A DNA stretch of 64,000 nucleotides from the NCBI RefSeq assembly GCF_030272615.1, contig NC_081411.1, forward strand, positions 152,697,971-152,761,970. The letters run 5' to 3'. This document shows positions 1 through 14,137 of the stretch, in pieces. Both the position numbers and the translations under genes were made by a program. Below the pieces are notes generated by a model that was given only the letters and a program-made list of their open reading frames with translations, searched no databases and was not told where the DNA came from. Numbering within the stretch: position 1 is the first letter of the stretch; each line of letters begins with the position of its first letter. The stretch comes from Cryptomeria japonica. Lineage: Eukaryota > Streptophyta > Pinopsida > Cupressales > Cupressaceae.

Positions 1-3000
1 AAAAAGCTGTATCCAGACTCTTGAAGGACATACACATAATGTCTCAGCAGTTTGTTTCCATCCTGAACTTCCTATCATTATCACTGGCTCAGAAGATGGT
101 ACCGTACGCATTTGGCATTCAACAACATACAGGCAAGTTAATTGAATTATTTCATGGGAGTTTGTAAACATGGAATCTGTTCTAAAGGATAGTGCCGCTT
201 GCTTTTGTAGCATTTCTGATGATGTGTCCATACTGCCATCAGTCCTTTGCTGACAGTATTTGTAAACCATAGAGGTTTCTGTATATGGGCTGTACAAGGG
301 CCATACTGTTATGGGACTTGCATCATTGTTTGACTTGATGTTGTTGCTCATCCTATTTCTGAAAGACAGGAATATAATGATTAACTTTTGGAAGGATTAT
401 CATTACAATAATGCCATATCTTGTTAGCAGTTATCATTTGTTGTACCTGATGAGCATTAACAATATTTAGATATGATGGTTGAAGCTGTTTAGTGGCATA
501 CTGGCAACTATGATTAACTATTGAAGTATTCCTTTACAGGCTAGAAAACACTTTGAATTATGGGCTAGAACGTGTATGGGCGATCGGCTATTCTAAAGGA
601 TCAAATCGGTGAGGATGTATTATCTTTTAAGACTTTTTTTACTTTTTTTTCTTCTTGTTGCCATCTAAATATCTATACTGTACATGTATTCAACAAGCAA
701 AGACAAGACATCTAAATATTCTTTGATTACGTCCTTGCGTATCTAAATATTCTTTGATTATGTGTGTTTTTCGTGTATCTAATAACCCATATTAGTAGCA
801 ATAGCTGGATTACCAAGGTTTATCTGGTTAGTGTGTTGAGAAGTAAGCGGAACTGTTGCTCTTTCTTTTAAAGAAATTCTTATTACAGCTTAGATAATTG
901 TTTTTTTGATTTTCTTAATTTAAAAAATAATTATTTTATTTATTTTAAAATTTTCTTTGTTTTATTTGTTTTTAAAAGAATTTAAATTTATTTTTGTCTA
1001 GCTTTGATAATTGTTATTTTAATATTTCTTTTGGTAGGGTTGCTATTGGGTACGATGAAGGCACAATCATGATCAAAATTGGTCGAGAGGAGCCAGTTGC
1101 TAGTATGGACAGTAGTGGAAAAATAATTTGGGCAAAGCACAATGAGATACAGACTGTAAATATTAAGGCAGTTGGAGCAGACATTGAGGTTTGTCCTCTT
1201 TTACATAGTTCTTGTTGATGTTTGCTGCTGCATTTACAATGCTTGATTAGAAACTTATGATCTACTAATTCATTTATTTTTAAATTATGTTGTTTACAGG
1301 TGACAGATGGGGAGAGATTGCCATTAGCTGTCAAGGAATTGGGTAGCTGTGATTTATATCCACAGGCAAGAACCTTCAGATAATAATTGATTATTGTCTT
1401 AACAGTTCATTAGATTATGGCTATAATTTTTTATTGAAAACTGTCATGCATGTAGGAATTTTGGTTATGGGAATGTTTTGTTCCATTTATTATCGAAATG
1501 TCTTGCCCAATTGTTTGAGTAAATTTTATAACATTGAATTGGCAGTTTACCTATTTTCAGGTCTGAAAACGGCAGAACATCAAACTACTAACTAATCTTT
1601 AGATCATTGTTTTTAAAGCAATATTTTCTGCACTGATCCTAGCAACATGATGATTTGAAAAAAAATTAGCGGGCTAATGATTTCTAATTTGGTCTATTAC
1701 AGAGCTTAAAACACAATCCAAATGGAAGGTTTGTTGTGGTTTGTGGTGATGGAGAGTATATTATTTATACTGCCCTTGCATGGAGGAATAGGTCTTTTGG
1801 ATCTGCCCTTGAGTTTGTTTGGGCATCAGATGGAGAATATGCAGTTCGAGAAAGTACATCCAAGATTAAAATTTTCAGTAAAACATTTCAGGTTTGACCT
1901 ATTTTGAAAGCTTTAATGTTCGTTAAACATTTAGTGAAAATACTTTGTCATTGCTAAAATGCTATCTATTTCTATTTCATCAATTGTGAATGAGTGATTT
2001 TCAGTTGAGTACTCTGAGACATCAAAGATACACTTCCGTAATTACTTTTTAGTGAAACATCCTTATTGATGAAAATTGAAAACCACTCACTATGTGATCT
2101 CCTAGGAAGTTATAAAAAATAACACCTAATAGTAAAAGAAGAAATAATACAATGGGGAAGGGCTACAATATCGTATCCGATGTGTAGAAAAATGGTAGGA
2201 GTAAGACATTAATTTTCTAATGGCCCATTAGTGTTCTTGAAGTGCATAGGTGCCTTACATGCAGCCAATAATGAAAAGTGGCAGAATTTGGAGGTGTCGT
2301 ACTAGAGGTTGGGGTGGGGAATGCTATTTGAGTTATCTCCGACAAGGCATCTGCACATATTGATATAGTTATAGGAAGACTTCTTTAGGAGAGACTTTTT
2401 TGGAGCCCTTGTTCTTCCTATTGCATTGATCTAATGCTTGAGGACATTGAGAAGGCGAAGTGGGTTAAAAATGAGGTTGAAGACATGAAACATCACAAAA
2501 TTTACTTACAACTACTCTAGGTACATAGCTTGGCGGGAGAGCACATTGCAAAGTATTGTCTGGGCACTAATTAGATGTTTGTGAGCCATTGGTGGTTGGT
2601 GTCTCCATATTGTAGGGGTAGAAGAGATGAAGGTCTTGGTAATGGTCTTAGTTATGCCATAACCTCCTCATTGACATCAAAAAATCAAAAAATGAAAAAA
2701 TTGGGGTTTAAGTGGAACAGCATGGCATGTATTGGCTTTTGGAGTTGGTTGGTCCATCTGTGATCAATTATTTGCCAAATTTACTATATAATGCTATTTT
2801 CTTTTGTTTCCACCATAATAATGCTGTATTGTCTCCATGGCCTTGTTGATGGTATCATAGAAATTCATTAATCATCAGTTTGGAGGCTACTTTGAGTATC
2901 TATTTTGTGCTCTTCAAAAACATATCACAAAAGATTGTCCTCACAACCTTCTCCTCTATTTTGTGGTCGTAGATAAATTTTGTGATGTTTTATTACATTT

Positions 3001-6000
3001 ATTTAGTTCTTTTTATTGAAGTAATATAAGATGCATTCCTCCAAAAAATGTCCTGACTAAATCTCTGGGAAGGGCGTGTGTATGATGTCTCATGTTTGTT
3101 TATGATATATCATCAGGCTGTTATGAAGGCATTAAGTAGCGGTTTTTGTTACATTAGTCTTTTAGTTTGCATTTCATAATTTTTAACATTTTATTTCATA
3201 ATCCTGCTAATCGACTTATCTACATCAGTCATGAATGGATTAACTGATTAGAATTTTACATTGCAGGAGAGGAAAAGTATTCGTCCAACTTTTTCTGCTG
3301 AGTCTATCTATGGTGGAGCCTTGTTGGCTATATGTTCGAATGATTTTGTTTGCTTCTATGATTGGGCTGAATGCCGTGTAATTCGGCGGATTGATGTTAC
3401 TGTGAAAGTGAGTCTAAACACTTACATGCTCATGCACTGAGTACTGTTCCTTGGTCTTGTTAGTTGAAAGATACTTTAATACTGAAAATAATAGATTAAT
3501 TTTCCTTTTCTTATTCTTAAATGTTTCTTACATTATTTGTTACAGAATATTTACTGGGCTGATAGTGGAGATCTGGTTGCAATTGCCAGTGACAATTCGT
3601 TCTATATTCTGAAATACAATGTAAGAGACCCAGAGGTGTATTGTTTTGTTCAATTAATTTGTTGTATCAATTCAGTTGCTGACATCCTGCAGAGTGTGTT
3701 TTCTTTCCCATATTTCATTACAGTACAAGTTCTGTGCAGCTCTATAGTAGCTGCAGTTGAGGGTTTGACTGCTTAACGTTTGCCACTATGCTCGGATTGT
3801 ATGAATAGTAATGTTACTGTTCTCTGGTTTTTACAGCGTGATGTTGTTTCTTCATGCTTGGATACTGGTAAGCCTATTGATGAGCAGGGGGTAGAGGATG
3901 CTTTTGAACTTGTACATGAGATAAGTGAGCGGGTTAGGACTGGAATATGGGTTGGTGATTGTTTTATATACAATAACTCATCTTGGCGTCTCAATTATTG
4001 TGTTGGTGGCGAGGTATTTTTTATTTTTCAATTCAGTAACATATTTTGTAGGATCTCATTGATTTAATTATGTAATCTTCAACTTTAGGTGTGCCTTGGC
4101 TGAATTTACTTTTCACAACATTTCCTAGGGGCAGATGTTTGGTGTTCTTCATCAGTCAGTCTTATTTAATATTTATTATTATCAATAACCAGTAAATTTG
4201 GTTGACTGTGCTCACAAACTGCAGGTAACAACCATGTTTCACTTAGATCGGCCTATGTATTTGTTAGGCTATCTCGCGAGTCAGAGTAGGGTATATCTTA
4301 TTGACAAAGAGTTCAAGTGAGTGCACTGGTTTTTACGTTGAGCGCTTTCTGAAGATTTTAATTTAGAAAATCAATGGTTCACATTGCTCTGTGCTGTGTT
4401 ATTTCAGTGTGATGGGCTATACATTACTGCTTAGTTTGATAGAGTATAAGACACTTGTTATGCGGGGCGACCTTGATAGGGCAAATGAAGTTTTACCTAC
4501 AATTCCTCGGGAGCATCTGAACAGGTAGTTTTCAAACTCAATGTTCTGAAATTATAAGGTTAAACAGCAATGGATGTCTACATTGTTTAGTTATGTATTC
4601 TGATATTTTGCTAATTGACATGTTTATACAAATCTTCTCTTTTCTGTGTCACAATTACAAACAATATTTGAATTTTTTTTTTTGTTGAATCTGGCTGATT
4701 AAAACTGATTCTGTCTTTTAAAGTGTGGGTCGATTTTTGGAGTCACGAGGCATGTTAGAGGAAGCGCTTGAAGTGTCTACAGACCCGGACTACAAATTTG
4801 ATCTGGCAGTACAGCTTGGAAGGATTGAAGTAGCAAAGGTTAGCTTGAACTATTATTTGTGCTAATGATACTTGTAGTTTCACATTATTTGCAGGAATAT
4901 CATATATTATTGATGGGATTGACTGGACATATGACTGTTTAGCACTGTCTGTCTAGCTTTTAACTAGACTATATTCTTGAAGATTATATAGGGATAAAAA
5001 TATTTCATTCTGTGTAGAATTGCTGTTTGTTAGAGTTGTATTTATAAGATTCTTAATTTATGAACAGAAACTATGAATAATGGAATGATGTTCGGATCTG
5101 ACTCTGAGAATTCTTACAATAGTTGTTATTGTACTTGTGCTTTTGGGAAGAAGATACTTTTTTAATTTGCTGTGAGATAGCAGTGTTTATGAAGTGCTAT
5201 GTATATGATATCATAAAACATATTTTATTATGTTGAAAATGAATGGGAGATCGGGCTAGTTCATTTTTTGAATTTCTATAAGGATTTACTTTGTCCTGTT
5301 TGTATTGATTTTTTGTTGAATTCAACTTTTATGCTACCATGTAGGCAATTGCTGTTGAAGCACAGAGTGAATCAAAATGGAAACAATTAGGAGAACTAGC
5401 CATGTCTTCTGGAAAGGTACCGATTATCTAAACTTTAATGGTTAATTGAACTTATGTTTTTATCTTTTGTATTTATCAAAAGCCATTGGAAATTTAGCAG
5501 ATTCATGTGGTAGTTGTCACTTAAGTCCATCTGTATGTTAGTGAACAGTGTTAATATATAAATTTAGGTTTTGGTTTATGTTCTTATTTGTCTTACAAGG
5601 AATCCAGTAGATCATGTTGATTTGAGTTTTGGCATCTCTTTCAGTGTGCCAATATGCATGTAATCATTGTAGTTTAAGCAGGCATTATTTACTTAGTGCA
5701 CCATTTAGTTGCAGCTTCCTTTGAGTTTTGGCATCTCTTTTAGTGTGCCAGTATGCATGTAATCATTGTAGTTTAAGCAGGTATTATTTACATAGTCCAC
5801 CATTTAGTTGCAGCTTCTGTCATATTGCTCATTTCTTATTATCTGCTGGTAAATAATAACGTGAAATGGTTTTTTCTTTGAAGGCATATGTTGAAATCTA
5901 AATTCAGGTGAATTTAATGCAATCTTGTTTACTTGGACAGATAAGTTGCCTCAAATTCCAGATCTTTTGTTTAATGTCTTACAATTTTATTTATTAGTCA

Positions 6001-6548
6001 CCCCTTCTACTAATGCCAATTTATTTATACTTGTAACTTGGTGAACCTCATCAACTTGGTAGGTTCCCTGTCTTTTGGCTCTATAAGAAGAGTTTTGAGA
6101 TTTTAAGCTAGGAAATGAATTACAGTATGGTTGGCTAAATAGTAAAATCTGTCAATGTTTTTGCTTGCAAAATCTGACACAGAAGTAACAAAATTGTCAA
6201 TGAGAAATATAAGTATAGTGATGACACTGTAAACAAAAACATCTTTACAGTGATGAGGCTCTAAATCAAAATGTTAGTGAGTAAGAATTAGCTGCAGGAA
6301 AAAATATACTGGGTGATTACATTTTATTTGCTATAGCAGCCTCCAGAGTAGAGGAAGGATTGAACATGAAGCAGGGGAAGGCACATAGAGAGAGAGAGAT
6401 TTATTAATGTCCAACACTTGAACACAAACGGGTCAATGGGACTGAAGAGTACAAACAAGGGGGGCTGCCACCAGCAGGAACACCAAACGGTGACCAAAGA
6501 AAAACAAAAACAACAACAAAGGCAACCAAGGTCCAAAACAATGGTGAC

Positions 6549-6596
<48 letters not shown>

Positions 6597-8446
6597 CAGA
6601 TCATACTCTACTTAAATTGAGTTAATGCCTCCAGGGAAAGTCAATTTTTCTTGGTTGTCATGATAATTTAAACCCTGGGCTGCAAAATTTTTCTCGTCTG
6701 ACTGTCATGGTGGACTTTGGTTTTAGGCTTAGCATATTATATGTGGCTATTAAAAATAGTAGCTTCTATTATAGCTATAATACTTTTTACCATATTTCAG
6801 AACATTTATCACATAAATCTATGATCGTCTGACCTCTTAAAGCAGAAAAATCTTCATGTTTCATGTAACAAAATTGAAATGGAGTTCTATGCTCGTTATC
6901 TTTTCTTTTGCTTGACTTTCTGCATTCTCTGTGGTGCAGTTAGACATGGCTGAAGAATGCCTAAGCCATGCATCAGACCTAAGTGGATTGTTGCTTCTCT
7001 ACTCGTCAATGGGAGATGCAGATGGGATGGCCAGACTTGCTACTCTTGCCAGAGACCAGGGGAAAAACAATGTTACATTTCTTTGTTTGTTCCTGCTGGG
7101 TAAAGTAGAAGAATGTATCCAGCTATTGGTGGAAAGGTGATTTGCTTGATGGTGTTATATGTATCTGACTTTGGGGTTAAATTTCAGCAATCTAAGCTCA
7201 AGAGTGTTGTTGGTTTAGGTTCTTTTACATATTTTTGTCTGTTGTTATTGGCAGCAATCGCATACCAGAAGCTGCTTTTATGGCAAGATCCTATCTGCCA
7301 AGCAAGGTTTCAGAAATTGCTTCCACTTGGCGTGATGACCTTAGTAAGGTATGGTACTATTCCCTAAGATCGTGTAAGTGATTTATTTTCTACACAGACG
7401 TGAATATGGATTTTAGAATTCCTTTCTAACGTATGTTTTGTGAAAACATAATTTCTAACAATGCCAGTATAACCAAATCTAGAAGTCATCACATATTTCC
7501 AAGTGAAAACATTTTTCTTCTTAATGTACAAGTGTAGTTTCTTTTATTTATTGCTTGATATATTTATAATTTTGTACATCTTATATTCTTATACTTAAGG
7601 CAGCTTGGTATGCTGTGCAAACTAGAATTTTGTGCGACTCAGATGCTGTGACTATATTAGCAATATTTTTTTGATGAATTTACTTGTTCCTCTGTTAATA
7701 ATCTGGCCCTTGCTTTGTGCTTCAAAGGTAAATCAAAAAGCTGCAGAGTCGTTAGCAGATCCAAAGGACTACCCTAATCTTTTTGATGACTGGCATTTGG
7801 CGCTCTCTGTTGAATCTCAACTAAAGGAGTCAAGGTATTTATAAATATTATATTTCGAGTTTCTAGAAAAGACAAATAAATATTAATCGATATGAGTACG
7901 TGTTCATTTTTCTTTTCAATTATAACTTTCAAAACTCTGTTCTATTGCTTCACATTCTCATCTGATTGAATGCAGGAATGGCTTTCCTCCTGCAGAGGAT
8001 TATCCAAAATATATGCATACAAGGAATACAGACCTTATTCAGGAGTTCAGAAATTTGCATATTGATGGGGAAGCACCTCTAGAAAATGGAGATTCTGTTC
8101 ATGAGGTATATAATCTCTGCTTTTGTTTAGAGTAAATCATCCTGATCACAATTGTTGTTTATTTGTATATATGACATATTAATATGCATGTATGTTGATT
8201 GTAGTTTGAGATATTTTTGCTTATTCAAATTTGTAGGTAATAGACACCCATGAAGATTATGTTCCTGGTGTCTCTCTCAATGAAACAATTGAAGATTATG
8301 TTCGTGATGAAACCCAAGAAGAAACAATTGATGGAGAGAAGTATGTAGAAGCAGAAGGATCTACAGAAGGAGAGGTGCTTGTTAATGGAAATGAAGCAGA
8401 AGAAGAAGAGTGGGGTATGGACAATGAAGGAAACCAGCCAGCATGA
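1..8446 (+). CDS. COPB2: Coatomer subunit beta' (beta'-COP), 3' part, 17 exons
   Basis: Beta'-COP is a WD40/alpha-solenoid subunit of the COPI coat that binds dilysine cargo on Golgi-to-ER vesicles. Exons, all phase-consistent: 2-132, 540-608, 1038-1188, 1300-1365, 1703-1891, 3267-3407, 3546-3620, 3837-4013, 4225-4316, 4408-4524, 4724-4838, 5345-5416, 6940-7136, 7255-7348, 7728-7834, 7976-8105, 8237-8446 (TGA at 8444). They give 710 residues, so about 210 N-terminal residues (the first WD repeats) lie outside the window. Recognised segments include the WD repeat ending [11 protein letters not shown], then [77 protein letters not shown], the solenoid SGLLLLYSS, and [21 protein letters not shown]. 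The protein ends in an acidic tail with EEEEWG. No frameshift or stop is seen, so the gene looks intact. Confidence 0.96.
133..539 (+). other. GC-AG intron in the beta'-COP gene
   Basis: The only split that preserves the conserved ...TTYR|LENTL... reading is exon ACAG followed by GCAAGT, with acceptor TTTACAG at 533-539. The donor is GC, not GT, but otherwise matches the U1 consensus closely, as is usual for GC-AG introns. Confidence 0.85.
1366..1702 (+). other. Second GC-AG intron in the beta'-COP gene
   Basis: The upstream exon ends CCACAG and the intron begins GCAAGA; the acceptor is TATTACAG at 1695-1702. Moving the junction would break the conserved [14 protein letters not shown] segment, so the GC donor is required. 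Confidence 0.85.
5622..5819 (+). repeat. 99-bp tandem duplication inside a beta'-COP intron
   Basis: Two adjacent copies (5622-5720 and 5721-5819) begin TTGAGTTTTGGCATCTCTT and end near CATTTAGTTGCAGCTTC, with a few substitutions between them. They lie in the 1.5-kb intron 5417-6939, the second longest intron visible in this gene. Confidence 0.9.
6551..6593 (+). repeat. (GA)n microsatellite
   Basis: About 21 uninterrupted GA units within the same intron; a shorter GA run lies at about 6390-6401. Confidence 0.98.
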
Positions 8447-10733
8447 AATTGCGGGTAGCAGTTCATTTAGAGTGTATAATGCAAACAAACCAATTTTTGT
8501 GTTTGGTGATTAGGATGGTTATTTGCTTTTTCTAGGCAGAATAGGTTCGGGGCACATGAATTGTTTGTTCCTGTTGGGGAATAGGTCCACAAGATTTTAA
8601 AATTGAGTTCATGAAGAGCTTTAGGAAAAGCAGGAAAATATGTTTTCAGCTATTGTTTAAATGGTACGGGTTGAGGTATAGATTTAACATATTCTTTCAG
8701 GAGTCTTTGTAATAATCATTGGCTAGAGAATATAAATATTTCATGAAAGATCAATTGGCAGCACCAATGTGTGTTACTGATATTCAATCATCATATAGAT
8801 GCATAGGAGTCATTAAGGTTCTTTTCTTCTGACTGAGCTAATGTTTTGTTTTTGAGTTGTGCAGTTGTTCTAGCATGATGATAGGATGTGTATTTCTGGG
8901 ATTCCCATTTCAGTAATTTTGACAGGTGATCACTGTGGCAGACATTTTTCTTTTTGCCAATATTTATGAATAGTGATACTACCTTACATACCTTAACTGC
9001 AAATGATATGCAAGAGACTGATTTAAGAAAGTAACATAGCAGATTTAATGATTCCTAATCAATCTCCGGCACTTCCATTTTTTCCCAGATTTAGGTAGTT
9101 CCCATTCTTTATTTTTTAGTTTATCTGTAGGATTAATTCCAGAATTATGTCTCTCCTCACGTCTGGACAGTAAACATTAGAAGGTATGCAGGGGATTCCT
9201 TGCTTGCGAAGATGTAACCAGAATTGCAATTAGTAGCAGATAATTCTAGGTCTTGGAGCATAGCTTCAGAAAGTAATAGATTATGTTGAACAAAGTTCTA
9301 GGAATTAGCTGGTTGACTTACGCTTATGATTGGAATCTGTGAGAATCTGCTGAGTGACTGTTTTTGTGGGAGCAGATGTAGTATATACTTCTGAGTTGTA
9401 TTCATTTAGGCATTTGGGATGAGCTTTCTCAAAAAAGTGATGAAGTGGGGCTTCTGACAACAAAAAAACTAGAGAATTTTATGTTAGCTTTCTCAAAAAA
9501 GTGATGAAGTAGTTATGCCTAGAATTAGCAGGGTCTGTGTTTCCTCTGGCTCCTTGAAAACATTTAGATAATGACTTATACAGCGCATGAATATTTAATT
9601 GATGGTACTTTTGAAAACATCATACAGCATAATACATTGTTTGTAGAGTCAATTACATGCTTGGAAGAGTTCTTATTTTGTGCTCTTCCTCTCTCCTTAT
9701 TATTTTATTTGCTGCCTCTTGAAATTTGTTTTCTACGCTGCCTAAAGCTGCTTAAATTGGAACAAGATGTCCCGGATGACTGTATCAGGACGGAGTAGCT
9801 TGAGCACCAGTTGCGCGATCTCTATACAATTGAATGATGTCCAAGACAACTTTCTCAGTACAGGACAGAGGCATTATCTCAATGAATTATTTTTTGAGCA
9901 TAGTAGCTGTTACCTGCAATGGTTTTAGATGACAGTTGAGCATGCATCACACCATTTAGTAGTGTCGATTTGCGCTGAAAACAACATTTTTGTTATGCTG
10001 CGGTAAAAAACAAAGCCGTGCATCTTTGTATTTTCTCTTTGATAATGGAAGCCTATGGCTTCAAAACAGGGTTGGGAGTGCATCCTAGAGGGATTATGCT
10101 ACAATTATGATTTAGGCCACAAAATTTATTTCTATTTTCCCTTTCAATCAATCTGTTGATTACGAAAAGTGTTGAAATAGAAGGATGCCCAATTATTTAC
10201 CTAGTGATTAGTAATGTGTCAGTAATATAGTAATAAGGGCTCTAAAGCTCTAGAAGCTGTAAGTTTTTTAGAAGGTGATAATGGTATTTTATTTAAAGCT
10301 TTGAATTTAATCACTCCTTGTGCTCCCGTGTCTATAATTTTGAATTGTGCTGTGTGTGTAAAGTCTGAAATGTGTAATGTGTGTAATATATGATATGTAT
10401 TTAATTGATCATTTATCTTCTAGTTGACAAGATTATTGCAAGCTCATGGTTATTGTTGGTTATCTATTCTTCAAATGCTTCTGCCTTGTACATCAATCCA
10501 GATATTTAAAATTCTATTTGAACAAATAAAAAATAAGAAGAGATCAATCCAGATGTTCAAAATTCTTAAGCTTTATATAGGGTAATTTTTTTCAACATAT
10601 TAAAACTAGAGATCATTAAAGAAATATGTTTATCACATAATATTAATGATGACATTTTAAAAATTTCTGCCAGTTATGTGGAGACACAAGACCTAATTGT
10701 AACTGATATAATCTAGGGAACCTATACATTTTT
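8447..10733 (+). other. 3' UTR and downstream flank of beta'-COP
   Basis: Non-coding. The UTR starts at 8447, but no canonical AATAAA close to the stop fixes its end. A 25-bp direct repeat (AGCTTTCTCAAAAAAGTGAT core) occurs at about 9422 and 9486. Short open frames in the stretch show no recognisable domain. No second gene is seen before the MITE at 10737. Confidence 0.6.
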
Positions 10734-10736
10734 TAA

Positions 10737-11161
10737 GGCTGGGTCCCATGGGAGGGGCTTGGGCTCTATTTTTAAGAAAGAAATGGTCCCATGAGCAAAT
10801 TTTTTTTCCTATATGGGATTAATTGGAATCTTTCCCCCCAAAAAGGAAGCCCCTATTTTTTAGGAGGCAGGCAAAGAAAGGGTGGGGCTAGAAATTGCCC
10901 CACCATCTTAGGAACTTTGTTTGCCACTTGTTAATAATATGTACATTCCATTTCCGACCAAAATCAAATGAAGAGGGAAAATGATATTTATTTAATTAAT
11001 TTTACCTTTTTTTGTGCTCTAACTTCTTTAAATTTAGTAGTTCAAAATTTTAAGCTGGTTGCATAACAAAACTCATGAGACGGCCATGTTTAAATTTTTC
11101 CTAAAAATTTTCAGCTGCCCCAGCTTTATTTTTTAGGAAGCCCCCCTCCATGGGACCAGCC
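10737..11161. mobile_element. Tourist/PIF-Harbinger-like MITE
   Basis: The termini are inverted: left GGCTGGGTCCCATGGGAGGG, and the right end reads on the other strand GGCTGGTCCCATGGAGGGG. Both sides are flanked by TAA (10734-10736 and 11162-11164), the 3-bp target duplication typical of PIF/Harbinger and Tourist elements. At 425 bp with no ORF it is a non-autonomous element. The inner arms (AGGAAGCCCC, GGGGCAG) are also partly self-complementary. Confidence 0.75.
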
Positions 11162-11164
11162 TAA

Positions 11165-14045
11165 TTGTTTATAAAGGAGCGATAAAAATAGTTACCTAAG
11201 TGGTTCTCAAAGATCAGTTAGATATTTGAAATTGCATCCTCGTGAAAATAAAAAAATGAGAATAAAAGTAACAAGGAAAATGTTGTTAGGCTAAAAGGAC
11301 GACACAATTGAGGAGGGACTTTTGTTTGAGGGACTTATGTTGTATGTAAGCAACTTTTAGAAATAATAAAATCATGGCTGAACCTCTCATGGTAAATCTT
11401 AGTCCTTAGTCAATAATTTATCTGTATTTGAACTAATTTCTGGAACGGGAGATAATATTTAAGCTTAACTTTTTACAATAGAGATTTTTTTAAAATAATC
11501 AATCGTAGTTGAATATCTATGGGCAAATCTTGGTTCAACGAGTATATATGAGTTGACATGGTAAAGCTATCTGGGTGTATATGAGTTTTCCAAGTGAAGT
11601 AATATCCCATTTTTATATGGTATGAAAAAATGGTTTGTAAAATTGAAATCAGATGGTCATTCTACATTAGTAAATGGTAGTTTTCAATTGTTAAGAGGTG
11701 GTAGTTTGATTAAATATTAAGTGGTGAGAATCTTATTAAAATGTGATGGTATATATAATTCAAGCATTATTGATATTGATCTCTTTGACATAAGTGATGT
11801 TGGAAATGGGTTTGAACTTATATTTGATGAGGGCTTTGGTGCCTAATTAATGGTTGTATATGTGTGGGTTTGAACAAAAAAATGCTTTCAAAACAATTTT
11901 GATTGGATTTTGAAGAATAATGTGGTATCATGGTAATTTGATTCAACATTAGAACTTGAATATAATGGAAGGTTTCATCATTAGAATTATAACTCAATTA
12001 CAAGATTTGCAAAAAAATTTAAAAATAAAGATCACATTGTAACATTGATAATCATCACAAATTTGAAAGAGATTTTATCATCAATTTTTCAAGTGGGGGC
12101 CATTGCATGTTAAAATAACATTTTATATATAATGTGAAGACAAAAAAAAATGTTAGGAGCCTTTTTGATTACAAATAATGTAAAGATATATAGTTCACTT
12201 TGGGATAGTAATAGTCATATCACAAATAATGTCAAATACTTAAATTGGGGCACATTATGTAAAAGTTTTTTTAACTTTGGGAATTAAGGAACTACGACTT
12301 TAGTTATTTTGATTGTCTCACTAGGCTTTGATTAGATAAAACGGGAAACAAGGATTCTAACTCTATTATAAAGCAAGCTTGAAGACAAAGACAACGACAA
12401 CTACTTAGATGGGAGTAAGATATAACTATAATCACACTGTCAAGCACAAATCAACATGACTACAACTAAAATATGTGAAACAAAATAGTACCTTGGAATC
12501 CAACCAAAACGATGTTATACCTAACACTATTCTATCTCACACCTTGACTCTATTATGAGGTTGGAAGACCTTTCATTTTTGCACAAATACCCAAAGAATA
12601 CTATCTTCCCTAAAGGGATGTCCCTAAAGAGGACCCATCCATGGACACAATAGGAAAATAAGAATGTGGTGTAGGAGCATCCAAGTCCATAGGGAATTCT
12701 GATCACCCTAAAAAGTATTGGTTTGTTCTGATTTCATTTTTGTTTGGTTTGGTATTCTTGACATCTCACTCTGTCAAGAATTTCAATGGAATTTAAAGTT
12801 GCAAAATTGAAGATTTTGCCATAAGGCAGTTATTCGGACTAGTTAGACATAATTTTAGATTCTAAAAACATAATTTTCTTGAAAATAATCATGAAAATAA
12901 AAGATAAAATGTTATTTGAAACATAAATTTTCATCATTGAATATAAGATGAAATGATTACTGGGAATGCATTAAGAATTAGAGCAGTTTTGACAGTCAAA
13001 TTGCCTATTTTTAACTGAAAAGCATCTTGCCTTTAAATTTTAACGATCATTAAGCTGGGAGGCTTCTACAATGGGATCAATGTTGTCCGTAAACACAAAA
13101 CAACTTTAAGAAAAAATTGACGTCTTGTCTTTGTAGTATAATGGTGTGGGCGGAAGAGTGGGCAATGAATTCATTAAAAAATAAACGACCATCTCCTCAA
13201 AATAGATCTTACTGACGATGCAGTCTTTGTTGTCAATGCCATGAATAAACTTAATAGTAGAACAGTTAGATGGCTGGCAATGAATTCATTAAAAAATAAA
13301 TGACCTCTGGCATTAAGCACACCTCTATCATTAGACATCTGTAGTTGTGATTCTTTGACGTGTAATGGTTAGGATAACACAAGGTATCCTCAAATTCTTG
13401 GCCATGAAGCAGTTGGGTATGTTGTTCAATTCCTATTCCATGGTTTCAATTGAAGAAGAGTTACAATGTTAAGAGCATTGGTAGAATGCATTGCAGGATT
13501 TTCAAGATTATCCCTCACCAATTAATTTCCCTTAGGTTATCAATTATAATGTACCATTGGTTATGGAAATGGCTGCAAAAGGTAATTTTAATATTAGCAA
13601 TTGTGTGTCAAGAAATTGATTTATGATCATTTTTTTTCTTCTGAAATTTATATTGGACATGGGTACCTTCGTGAGATGTTCCAAATGTTTGGTTATCTAT
13701 AAATAATATATGCTTACATTTTTATATCAAAAAATAATGTTGTAGAAAATTTAAATTTGTGCAACTGTGCCATTCTATGTTGGAATATTTATTTTTATAT
13801 TCATCAGTAAATGTGATGTTATTATGTTAGAAATAAGCATAAAAAATATTATTATATCAGTTAAATTTTGATTACATCTATGTTTGGTTATCTATAAATA
13901 TGTTATGTAAAAAATTTAAATTTGTGCTAATATATTTAATAATATATATAGAATAAGTAGAGAGATATCTTTTGGAGGCACTTATTTTTAATCAATTTAT
14001 CATAGTAAAGTGCAATAAGCTTTTCTAGAAGGATATCTCCTCGCT
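11165..14045. other. AT-rich intergenic DNA
   Basis: No coding signal was recognised. A 30-bp sequence beginning GGCAATGAATTCATTAAAAA is present at 13161-13190 and 13276-13305 with one mismatch. The rest looks like unassigned decayed repeat DNA. Confidence 0.5.
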
Positions 14046-14137
14046 TGTAATAACCCACCATAACTGAATCAACAAAATTGAGTATTCTTTTTTTTTTGTT
14101 TAATGAAATCATTATGTTTTATTCAATTGCATACTCT

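Noticed and set aside
6324-6604. Minus frames over the GA repeat in a beta'-COP intron
   Set aside because: Ser/Leu repeats from the microsatellite, within an intron of a well-supported gene.
9571-9798. 75-codon plus frame downstream of beta'-COP
   Set aside because: No domain, no start context, and it falls in the 3' flank.
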